Assembly (NCBI GenBank): GCA_937129145.1 | Contig: CAKZMU010000008.1 | Coordinates: 62,001-126,000 of the forward strand | Direction of reading: 5' to 3' | Source: an uncultured Lacinutrix sp. | GTDB taxonomy: Bacteria; Bacteroidota; Bacteroidia; Flavobacteriales; Flavobacteriaceae | Length of the DNA: 64,000 bases | Shown: positions 17,035 to 24,611 of the stretch, one piece after another | Layout: every line of letters begins with the position of its first letter | Numbering within the stretch: position 1 is the stretch's first letter | Notes under the pieces: model-generated | What the model was told of the DNA's origin: nothing | Databases searched by the model: none | Seen by the model: only the letters and a program-made list of their open reading frames with translations | Position numbers and translations under genes: made by a program

Positions 17035-17650
17035 CTTGCTTATGTAACAGAATTAAATTTCTAATATAAATAATGGAGCCTAATAAATGACCTATAAACA
17101 GGACAGGGTCTTCTCGGATAATGGCATACGTTAGAATCAAAACAGAACCAACTAAACTTAACAACCAAAACCCTAGAGGTAATGATGATGATTTTTTATA
17201 TTCGGAATACAACCATTGGTACACAAAACGTAAGGTGAACACAACTTGCGAAATAATTCCTAACCAAAGTAGCCAAATGGGTATTGCTTCATTTCTAAAA
17301 AGTATGTCTCTATCAATTACATTATTATTGAAATAATAGATAGCAATTAGTATTGGAAAACTATATAAAAACCATCTTATAGCCCAATGAAATTTCTTCC
17401 ATTCATTTTGTAACTGAAGATTTCGTATGTAAATAAAATAGGTAAGGGTTTGCCCTAACATAATGGCAAAATCATCCCTTAAATAACCGTAGATAAATAA
17501 AAGGAACGAGGCAATTAAGCTCAATGTCCAAAACAGCGTTGGTGTAATTACTTTGCGTTGTTTTTCCGAAGTAATCCACTGAATGACTAACCTTGAAGAA
17601 AATAGGATTTGTGCAACAAACCCAATAGTATATATCAGCCAATCACTCAT
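17024..17650 (-). CDS. Tandem LAB_N (lipid-A-disaccharide synthase N-terminal-like) membrane protein
   Basis: 208 residues with about six short hydrophobic segments. The N-terminal half (IGFVAQILFSSRLVIQWITSEKQRK ... FIYIRNLQLQ) is a LAB_N unit. The second half repeats it (LGIISQVVFTLRFVYQWLYSEYKKS ... IYIRNLILL), so the protein is an internal duplication. LAB_N was named from a domain found in front of some LpxB proteins; no LpxB catalytic part is present. It sits between a GT2 gene (1-nt overlap) and a GT39 gene (11-nt overlap), the place a lipid-linked sugar flippase would take. Its role as flippase is inference. Confidence 0.85.
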   Translation of the reverse strand: MSDWLIYTIGFVAQILFSSRLVIQWITSEKQRKVITPTLFWTLSLIASFLLFIYGYLRDDFAIMLGQTLTYFIYIRNLQLQNEWKKFHWAIRWFLYSFPILIAIYYFNNNVIDRDILFRNEAIPIWLLWLGIISQVVFTLRFVYQWLYSEYKKSSSLPLGFWLLSLVGSVLILTYAIIREDPVLFIGHLLGSIIYIRNLILLHKQDAE

Positions 17651-18363
17651 TAGCCTTTTTTAGAAACCTCATAATTAATATACTTTCGTTTCATCCACAA
17701 GTAAGCGAAACAATCACTGAGAGGTCCTAATAATCTATTCCACAACCCGAATTTTGCTTGACCAGCAATACGCGGAAAATGCTGAACAGGAATTTGAATT
17801 ATTTTACCATTCTGTAATAAAATCATTGCTGGTAAAAAACGATGTAGGCCTTTAAACATAGGTATGCGTTTGGCATATTCAGTTTTAATGACTTTTAAAG
17901 GACAACCAGTATCGTCCATTCCATCATGGGTGAATGCTCGCCTTATACCATTCGCAATTTTTGACGACATATTTTTAACAAACGAATCTTTACGATTTGC
18001 TCTAACACCTGTAACTAAATCGTATTCACCAATGTGTTCTAGCAGTAGATTAAAATCTTCTGGAGCTGTTTGTAAATCGGAATCAATATAACCAACTAAT
18101 TCTGTTTTTGTATAATCGAAACCAGCTTTAATTGCAGCGCTTAAGCCTCTATTTTCTTTAAAACTTATAAAGTTGAAATTACTGTTTCTTTCACATATTG
18201 CTTCAATGAGTTCTTGACTTTTATCTTTCGAACCATCATTCACAAATAAAATGCACGTAGGTACTGATGCATTTTTAGAATATTCCAGTAGTTCACTTTC
18301 TACGCGTTCCAAATTATCTTCTTCATTATAAACAGGAACTACGATAGTAAATTGGTAATCCAT
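17650..18363 (-). CDS. Glycosyltransferase family 2 (polyprenyl-phosphate sugar transferase-like)
   Basis: 237 residues, a GT-A enzyme: VVPVYNEEDNLERV (8-21), VNDGSKDKSQ (~41-50), ENRGLSAAIKAGFDYT (~69-84) and YIDSDLQTAPED (~91-102) are the dolichol/undecaprenyl-phosphate transferase hallmarks. It has no C-terminal membrane pair, so it resembles soluble DPM1 rather than ArnC. It probably moves a sugar from a nucleotide onto undecaprenyl phosphate, for the GT39 encoded two genes downstream. It is first in its operon, with a promoter box at 18383-18390. Confidence 0.9.
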   Translation of the reverse strand: MDYQFTIVVPVYNEEDNLERVESELLEYSKNASVPTCILFVNDGSKDKSQELIEAICERNSNFNFISFKENRGLSAAIKAGFDYTKTELVGYIDSDLQTAPEDFNLLLEHIGEYDLVTGVRANRKDSFVKNMSSKIANGIRRAFTHDGMDDTGCPLKVIKTEYAKRIPMFKGLHRFLPAMILLQNGKIIQIPVQHFPRIAGQAKFGLWNRLLGPLSDCFAYLWMKRKYINYEVSKKG

Positions 18364-18382
18364 TCAATTTAGTTTTGTGCTA

Positions 18383-18390
18383 CAAAAGTA
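18383..18390 (-). promoter_or_regulatory. -7 promoter box for the GT2-LAB_N-GT39 operon
   Basis: Minus strand TACTTTTG, an exact TAnnTTTG box, 20 nt before the ATG at 18363. Confidence 0.55.
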
Positions 18391-18466
18391 TTCTTTTTTA
18401 GAATAAATATCTTACTAGGTGTTTTAAATATAAAAAGATAGTAAATTGCGGCATCAAAATGGAATT

Positions 18467-19405
18467 ATGAATATTCTTGTTACTGGAGCTGTTGGTTTTA
18501 TTGGTTCTCACACTGCTGAAAGGTTAAGTGAATTAGGGCATAACGTCGTTGGCGTGGATAATTTTAGTGATTATTATAGCCTTGATTTAAAACAAATGAA
18601 TGCCAATTCAGTTAAAGAAAAAGGCGTTGAGATAATCAATTTAGATTTAAGAGAGGGAAATCTAGCAGAAAAGCTGCCTTTAGATATAGATTATATTTTT
18701 CATTTTGCTGCACAACCAGGAATTTCTACAACGTCTACATTTGAAGATTATCTAACTAATAATTTTATTGCAACAAAGCATTTAATTGATTTTGCACAAC
18801 AGTGCAACAAGCTTAAAATGTTTGTTAATATTGGTACGTCTTCAATTTATGGTTTAGAGGCGACTTTTCCTGAAGATGTGGCACCTAAGCCAGCTTCGTT
18901 TTATGGAGTTACAAAGTTGGCAGCAGAACAATTGGTGCTTCAAAAAAGTAGAGAGGCTATTTTTAAAGCATGTTCATTAAGATTGTATTCGGTTATTGGA
19001 CCAAGAGAACGTCCTGAAAAAATGTACACAAAACTTATTTCTTGTGGAATTAATAATGAAGCATTTACCTTGTATGAAGGTAGCGATAAGCACTTGCGAA
19101 GTTTTACCTATGTTGGCGATATTGTAGATGGCATCGTTAGCATTATTGGTAATGAAGCCATAGTGAATGGCGAGATTATTAATTTAGGAACTGAAGTAGA
19201 ACACACTACGCAAGAAGGTATTGAAGCTGTTGAAAAAGTGCTAGGAAAACCTATTCAAATTAAAATTGTTGAAAAAAGGGCAGGAGACCAATTTCGTACA
19301 AAAGCGAATATTGACAAAGCCAGAAAACTACTAAACTACAATCCGCAAACTACATTATTGGAAAGTGTAACGCACCAAGTTAATTGGTATAAAGCTAATT
19401 TTTAA
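18467..19405 (+). CDS. NAD-dependent sugar-nucleotide epimerase/dehydratase
   Basis: 312 residues from the ATG at 18467 of the extended short-chain dehydrogenase family. The NAD-binding motif GAVGFIGSHTAE replaces the usual GxxGxxG glycine pattern with G-A-V-G-F-I-G. The catalytic set is the Ser/Thr of GTSSIYG plus YGVTK (Tyr and Lys). FRTKANIDKARKLLNYNP near the C-terminus is typical for UDP-glucuronate 4-epimerase and relatives. An in-frame TTG at 18446 would add seven residues with no family support. It lies alone between two GT39/GT2 sets and may make the sugar they transfer. It ends 5 nt from a convergent GT39 gene. Confidence 0.87.
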   Translation: MNILVTGAVGFIGSHTAERLSELGHNVVGVDNFSDYYSLDLKQMNANSVKEKGVEIINLDLREGNLAEKLPLDIDYIFHFAAQPGISTTSTFEDYLTNNFIATKHLIDFAQQCNKLKMFVNIGTSSIYGLEATFPEDVAPKPASFYGVTKLAAEQLVLQKSREAIFKACSLRLYSVIGPRERPEKMYTKLISCGINNEAFTLYEGSDKHLRSFTYVGDIVDGIVSIIGNEAIVNGEIINLGTEVEHTTQEGIEAVEKVLGKPIQIKIVEKRAGDQFRTKANIDKARKLLNYNPQTTLLESVTHQVNWYKANF

Positions 19406-19410
19406 AACCT

Positions 19411-20826
19411 TTATTTTTTAAACTTAAATACTGAAATTCTTTTTATAGAATCTATTCGCACCATTTTTTCTTGAAATTCTACCGGAACATTTTTAATGCT
19501 CTTATGTTTAATTAACATAATGAATTCGTCATGTGAATTATATATGGAATCTATGGTCGATTTATGTATTTTTTTTATATCTCCATTTGAATAAAATTGG
19601 CTTGAATAAGATTTTTTCCACCAATAATAACGAGCTGTATTTGGCTCAGTTTCTTCTAACTTTTTAATAACATATTTGTCAGTATTTAAATCTTCTAACA
19701 ATTTAGGGTTTCCAATACCTATATATACCGTGGCAATTAAAACTAAAACAGGAAAAACAGACCCTAAAACCAGTAGTGACTTTTTATTTTTAAACTCATG
19801 CCAATAATGCATTGCTAACAAGGCTACTGGAATGGTAACTGGAAGTGTGTAGGTGTGTAATATATTTTTAGAAATAGTAAAGAAAAGTGGCGTCCATAAC
19901 AACCATAAAACCAAAAAAGAAACCCATTTATTTTTTAATATGTTTTTACGTTCTTTCCATAGTTTAATAAATACAATTTGCACCCATGGAAATAAAAACA
20001 ACATCATAAAAACCCAAATCATTCCCAAGGGTTGTTTATGACCACTTCCATATAAGTCACCTTTCCAACCAGACACTAAAAAGCGTTTAAAATGCTCGCC
20101 AACTATAAAATAATCTATAAATCCAGGGGACCTACTTTCGGCAAGCAAATACCAAGGTAGCGCAATAGCAATGGTAATTAAAATACCTGTTAACCACGGA
20201 ATTTTACACCATACATCTTTAATTGATACTTTTTGAATCACTAACCAAATAAACAGTGGCGGTGCAGTTAATACTAAAACAATGGGGCCTTTAGATAGTA
20301 GCCCAATAGCTATGGCAATAAAGAACAAATAATTCCAGAAACTACGTGTTTCATTTGTGATAGATTTCCAAAAAGACATCATAATCAAAGTAATGGAAAG
20401 GCATAACACAGCATCAGTTGAAACAACGCCAGCGTGCAATAAAAACTCAGGTGTTGTTAGTAAAATAAACGCTATTAAATAAAAACTCTTTCCTGCTTGT
20501 TTTACAAATTTGCCTAGTATGTAAACCAATAGTAAGCAGACTAAAAAATAGGGTAATCTAGCAGCTATTTCATTAACTCCAAACACACTATAACTAGCGG
20601 CCGACAACCACGTTGATATTGGTGGTTTAGCCCAAAAAGGTACGCCGTAATCTATTTGCAATACTACCCAATCTTGAGTTTCGTACATCAAGCGAGCTAT
20701 TTCGGCATATCTTGATTCAGTTTTATCCAATAAAGGAATGAGTCCAGTTAATATAAAACGCAATACAATAATGACGATTATTGAATAGAAAATATAAACT
20801 GATTGTTGTTTTTTGGTATTAAGCAT
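19411..20826 (-). CDS. GT39 glycosyltransferase (ArnT/PMT-like), membrane
   Basis: 471 residues, about 11-12 membrane helices. The first periplasmic loop carries TESRYAEIARLMYET (~35-49) and PFWAKPPISTWLSA (~62-75), the acid and KPP motifs shared with ArnT. The soluble tail is shorter than in the GT39 at 15403. It starts 3 nt after the stop of the upstream GT2 gene, so they form a two-gene lipid-linked sugar transfer unit. Donor and acceptor are unknown. Confidence 0.9.
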   Translation of the reverse strand: MLNTKKQQSVYIFYSIIVIIVLRFILTGLIPLLDKTESRYAEIARLMYETQDWVVLQIDYGVPFWAKPPISTWLSAASYSVFGVNEIAARLPYFLVCLLLVYILGKFVKQAGKSFYLIAFILLTTPEFLLHAGVVSTDAVLCLSITLIMMSFWKSITNETRSFWNYLFFIAIAIGLLSKGPIVLVLTAPPLFIWLVIQKVSIKDVWCKIPWLTGILITIAIALPWYLLAESRSPGFIDYFIVGEHFKRFLVSGWKGDLYGSGHKQPLGMIWVFMMLFLFPWVQIVFIKLWKERKNILKNKWVSFLVLWLLWTPLFFTISKNILHTYTLPVTIPVALLAMHYWHEFKNKKSLLVLGSVFPVLVLIATVYIGIGNPKLLEDLNTDKYVIKKLEETEPNTARYYWWKKSYSSQFYSNGDIKKIHKSTIDSIYNSHDEFIMLIKHKSIKNVPVEFQEKMVRIDSIKRISVFKFKK

Positions 20827-20829
20827 GAA

Positions 20830-21591
20830 TTATGTTCTTGTAGATTTACATACTTTTTTAATCTTATATAAGTCAACCCAAAGTTTAAAAAAATAGGATA
20901 ATTTTACTTTAGAGTCACCTAGGTCTACCCATCTTTTTAGAGGCACTTCCAGCATGTAGTTGGTGGCTTGGTCAACTCCAAAATGTACCATGAGCCTATT
21001 AAAGATTTCAACATCAAATAGCCATTTTGAAATAAACGGTTCTTTAAAAGCAATTTTTGAAAGTTCTTTGGTGAACAATTTACAACCACACTGTGTATCG
21101 TACACTTTTAAATCTAAAATATTCGAGATGGCTGTGGCAATAATTCTACCAATTAAAAATCGAGATTGACTACGTTTAATTGTCGAGCCAACCTTCATAA
21201 TTCTTGACCCAAATACAAACTGAATGGAATCACTGAAATATGATGTTAAGGACACACATTCTTCTAACGATGTTGCTAAGTCAGCATCTAAATAAGCAAG
21301 GTATGTAAAATTATATGTGTTATGACATTCTGTAACTGCGGTTCTAATCGCTTCGGCTTTTCCAACATTATTTTCACAGTTAATTACTGCAACATTATTT
21401 GGATAGGTTTTTTGAAAATCTGCTAGAAGGTTAGCTGTATTATCGGTTGAGCCATCATTTACAAAGCAAAGTAACACGTTTGTATGGTTGTCAATGAAAT
21501 TGAAATAGGCTTTTTTATCTAATCCTTTTTCTTCATTATAACAAGGAATTACAATGCAAATTTCAAATGAAGTATCAGCCAAATTGCTCAT
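20830..21591 (-). CDS. Glycosyltransferase family 2 (ALG5/dolichyl-phosphate glucosyltransferase-like)
   Basis: 253 residues from the ATG at 21591; an in-frame TTG at 21603 would add four residues. IVIPCYNEEKGL, FVNDGSTDNT, NVGKAEAIRTAV and YLDADLATSLEE are the GT2 donor-site motifs, and GSRIMKVGSTIKRS followed by DTQCGCKLF is the pattern of ALG5-type polyprenyl-phosphate glucosyltransferases. It has no C-terminal membrane pair. It makes the lipid-linked donor for the GT39 encoded 3 nt downstream. Confidence 0.9.
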   Translation of the reverse strand: MSNLADTSFEICIVIPCYNEEKGLDKKAYFNFIDNHTNVLLCFVNDGSTDNTANLLADFQKTYPNNVAVINCENNVGKAEAIRTAVTECHNTYNFTYLAYLDADLATSLEECVSLTSYFSDSIQFVFGSRIMKVGSTIKRSQSRFLIGRIIATAISNILDLKVYDTQCGCKLFTKELSKIAFKEPFISKWLFDVEIFNRLMVHFGVDQATNYMLEVPLKRWVDLGDSKVKLSYFFKLWVDLYKIKKVCKSTRT

Positions 21592-21634
21592 AGGTAATAG
21601 CAAAAATTTAAAGGCGCAAGGTAATCAAAAAAGG

Positions 21635-22714
21635 TTAGATTAATTTTAGTAAATCTTCAGCAGCAGCAAATGGTGTTGTTTTATTTTCTTCAATGAGTTT
21701 GAGCTGTTTTTGTAATTCTATTTTTATGATTTTGTTATTATAAAAATCGAATTTCAATTGTTCTTCAATGGTTTGGAGTAGCCAAAATTTGTTTTGCTCT
21801 TGTCGCTTTTTATTGAAGAAATTATTTTTTGTTGTGGCATTTATGTATTTCAAAATCATTTCCCAAATAGCTTCGATTCCTTCATTATTTAATGCACTAC
21901 ACATAGAAACAGGAGGAGACCAAGATGATTCTTTTTCAGGATATAAATGCAATGCTCGTGCAAACTCAACTTTAGCTAGTTTAGCGCGTTTTACATTATC
22001 ACCATCGGCTTTATTTATGACTATGGCATCAGCCATTTCAATAATACCACGCTTTATGCCTTGTAATTCGTCGCCTGCTCCAGATAGTTTTAAAAGCAAA
22101 AAGAAATCGACCATACTGTGTACGGTCGTTTCACTTTGACCAACACCAACCGTTTCAATAATTATAGTATCAAATCCAGCAGCCTCACAAAGTATAATGG
22201 TTTCCCTAGTTTTTCTAGCAACACCACCTAAAGATTCACCAGAAGCCGAAGGCCTAATATAAGCATTAGGTTCTTTTACAAGGTCTGCCATTCGGGTTTT
22301 ATCGCCTAAAATACTGCCTTTGGTAATGGTGCTACTTGGGTCAACCGCAAGAACAGCTACTTTTTTTTCTAAAGAAATTAAGTGCTTTCCTATGGCTTCA
22401 ATAAACGTACTTTTGCCAACACCTGGGACACCTGTAATACCTATTCTAACGGAGTTGTTAGCATAAGGTAAACAGCCTTTTATAATGGTGTTTGCTTTTT
22501 CTAGATGTTTAGGATTTTTGCTCTCAACTAATGTAATAGCTCTACTTAAAGCAGTGATATTACCATCTAAAATACCTTGTATTAATTCTTTTGTACTTGG
22601 TTGTTTTTTACGATTTAAAACGACTTTAGAAATAGCATTACCGTCAGTAATTTCTGGAGCAGGAATACCTTCTTTTTCTTCTAATGCTGAATTATGTTTT
22701 TGTTTTTTTTGCAA
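21635..22714 (-). CDS. meaB: Methylmalonyl-CoA mutase-associated GTPase MeaB
   Basis: 359 residues of the ArgK/MeaB G3E GTPase family. It has a Walker A motif in GITGVPGVGKSTFIEAIG (~93-110), VDPSSTITKGSILGDKTRM (switch region), ETVGVGQSE (~191-199) and the NKADGDN base-specificity motif (~233-239). It guards and reloads B12-dependent methylmalonyl-CoA mutase. No mutase gene lies in the window, but a PduO-type adenosyltransferase does (30113), so adenosylcobalamin metabolism is represented. It follows a DUF2911 gene by 1 nt. Confidence 0.95.
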   Translation of the reverse strand: MQKKQKHNSALEEKEGIPAPEITDGNAISKVVLNRKKQPSTKELIQGILDGNITALSRAITLVESKNPKHLEKANTIIKGCLPYANNSVRIGITGVPGVGKSTFIEAIGKHLISLEKKVAVLAVDPSSTITKGSILGDKTRMADLVKEPNAYIRPSASGESLGGVARKTRETIILCEAAGFDTIIIETVGVGQSETTVHSMVDFFLLLKLSGAGDELQGIKRGIIEMADAIVINKADGDNVKRAKLAKVEFARALHLYPEKESSWSPPVSMCSALNNEGIEAIWEMILKYINATTKNNFFNKKRQEQNKFWLLQTIEEQLKFDFYNNKIIKIELQKQLKLIEENKTTPFAAAEDLLKLI

Positions 22715-22715
22715 A

Positions 22716-23273
22716 TTATTGATTTAACGGAACAGCAATTTTTACATCGTCCCAAGCCATAGTTAAAGATAAGTTATCTGTAGAATTATCAAAAGCAATT
22801 GTGAATTGTTCTACTGTATTAGGAATTTTTTGAACGAGAGCTTCAATAGTAACGGCATCGAAATCAGGGTTACGCATGGGTTTCATAGCATCATTCACAC
22901 CCCAAGGATATTGTTTGGTGTTAAAAATGACGGTCCAAGTTTCTGGACCAGGAATCGTCCATAAAGTATATTTTCCAGCAGTTAAATAATCATTTCCAAT
23001 TTTTAAGGGTTGGTTAGTTTCAAAAGTGGTTGCTTCATTCGCACCTGTACGCCACACTTTGTTATAGGATACTAATCCGCCAAAAATATTACGGTCTCTT
23101 TTAGAAGGTCTATTGTAAAATACTTCTAACTCTAGGTCGTTAAGTTTAAACTCAACGGTGTCTTTTGGACTTAAGGGTTTCTTTAAAATATCTCCATTGA
23201 TGTAAGCATATAAAAATATACCCACAGCAATTAGAAGCAACACAAAAATAAGACCCTTTAAAAATTTATTCAT
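22716..23273 (-). CDS. DUF2911 family protein
   Basis: 185 residues with an N-terminal hydrophobic anchor (res ~5-26), then a beta-rich domain. VEFKLNDLELEVFYNRPSKRDR, VWRTGANEATTFET and KYTLWTIPGPETWTVIFN are the DUF2911 signature. The protein should face the periplasm, tethered to the inner membrane. Function is unknown. It is followed by meaB with a 1-nt gap, so both are on one transcript, perhaps only by chance. Confidence 0.88.
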   Translation of the reverse strand: MNKFLKGLIFVLLLIAVGIFLYAYINGDILKKPLSPKDTVEFKLNDLELEVFYNRPSKRDRNIFGGLVSYNKVWRTGANEATTFETNQPLKIGNDYLTAGKYTLWTIPGPETWTVIFNTKQYPWGVNDAMKPMRNPDFDAVTIEALVQKIPNTVEQFTIAFDNSTDNLSLTMAWDDVKIAVPLNQ

Positions 23274-23474
23274 TTGAAATAATATTTGAAATTAATTAGA
23301 AGTAGTTTTAACTTGAACGCTAAGTTATTACACTTTGTTTTAATTTCTAAAAAAATAATAGGCTTTTTGCAACAATGCAAATTTTATGTCGTCTTTTAGT
23401 TGAATTCGAATTGATATAAAAAAATTAATACCTAATATTAGTATTATGACACAAACTAACCAAAACATCAATTA

Positions 23475-24032
23475 GTGAATACATTAGCAATAGATATTAT
23501 TGAACGATGTAAGCAAAACGACCGTAAAGCGCAATTAAAATTGTACAATCAATATTGCGATGGGATGTATATAGTGGCTAAAAGATTTTTAAAAGATTCT
23601 TTTGAAGCCGAAGATGTAGTGCAGGAAGCATTTTTAAAAGCGTTTACAAAACTACATCAATACAAAGCGGAAGTCACATTTGGTGCATGGTTAAAACGAA
23701 TCGTTATTAACAAAAGTATTGACCTTATAAAGTCTAAAAAACAGCAAATGTTGGAATTGGACGAGGTGCACCTAAAAGTTGTCGATACAGGTTATGAAGA
23801 CGAATGGTTGGTAGACGATACCATAACTCTAGATGAGGTAAAAGAAGCAATTAATCAATTACCAGATAAGTATAAATACGTGGTGATGCTATTTTTAATT
23901 GAAGGGTATGACCATCAGGAAATATCAGATATTTTAAACATTACAGAAGTGGCGTCACGTACCCAATTATCTAGAGGTAAAGCAAAATTAAGAGAACTAT
24001 TAAAATTATCGCAAAATGGCACAGGACATTAG
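23475..24032 (+). CDS. ECF-type RNA polymerase sigma factor
   Basis: 185 residues. Region 2 is at ~25-95, with FEAEDVVQEAFLKAF (core binding) and FGAWLKRIVINKSIDLIKSKK (-10 recognition). Region 4 is at ~120-175, with INQLPDKYKYVVMLFLIEGYDHQEISDIL and a helix-turn-helix ending SRGKAKLREL. The start is GTG at 23475. The next gene overlaps by 17 nt and encodes a membrane protein that is probably its anti-sigma factor, so the operon is likely self-controlled. No exact TAnnTTTG box precedes it, in keeping with a different promoter type. Confidence 0.93.
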   Translation: MNTLAIDIIERCKQNDRKAQLKLYNQYCDGMYIVAKRFLKDSFEAEDVVQEAFLKAFTKLHQYKAEVTFGAWLKRIVINKSIDLIKSKKQQMLELDEVHLKVVDTGYEDEWLVDDTITLDEVKEAINQLPDKYKYVVMLFLIEGYDHQEISDILNITEVASRTQLSRGKAKLRELLKLSQNGTGH

Positions 24033-24591
24033 AAAACTGTTTGAAAACGAACAAAAAGTAAGCAACGATACAATGCCAGAAGGACACGAAGCTAGGTTTT
24101 TACAAAAACTTGATAGCGAACTTCCTTCTCAAGAAAAAAGAAGCGTATTTACTTTTCTAAACATTGCGGCAAGTGTGGTGATTTTAATTGGGTTGAGTTT
24201 TGGAGCTTATAAATTTTTGGATACAAAACCTGATGTAATTGAAGGAACAGAGGTAGTTAATAACAACGAAGAATCGCCTTTAGGAAAATTATCGCCTGAA
24301 CTTAAAAAGGTAGAAGATTATTATTTGGCAAACATCAATTTAGAATTATCTAAAATTGAAGTGACGCCAGAAACCAAAGAACTTTTTGAAGGCTATTTAA
24401 CGCGATTGGATGAACTTAATAAAGAGTATGAACGTCTCTCGCAAGAACTTATAAAATCGGGTCCAACCGAACAGACCATTACGGCATCTATCGAGAACTT
24501 AAAATTGCGTTTAAACTTAATGTATCGTCTAAAAGAAAAATTAAACGAATTAAAAAACGACACAAATCAGCTTGAACAAATTCAAGCATAA
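24016..24591 (+). CDS. Putative membrane-bound anti-sigma factor
   Basis: 191 residues. It has a short N-terminal cytoplasmic part (MAQDIRKLFENEQKVSND...GHEARFLQKLD), one membrane span (~44-65, FLNIAASVVILIGLSFGAYKFL) and a periplasmic part that is charged and helical, with coiled-coil potential (~95-185). No zinc-binding HxxxCxxC motif is present, as often in Bacteroidota anti-sigma factors. The 17-nt overlap with the sigma gene and the following secreted protein gene support the assignment. The N-terminal SLiM-like stretch would hold the sigma factor. Confidence 0.75.
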   Translation: MAQDIRKLFENEQKVSNDTMPEGHEARFLQKLDSELPSQEKRSVFTFLNIAASVVILIGLSFGAYKFLDTKPDVIEGTEVVNNNEESPLGKLSPELKKVEDYYLANINLELSKIEVTPETKELFEGYLTRLDELNKEYERLSQELIKSGPTEQTITASIENLKLRLNLMYRLKEKLNELKNDTNQLEQIQA

Positions 24592-24611
24592 TTATTAAAA
24601 CATATCAAAAA

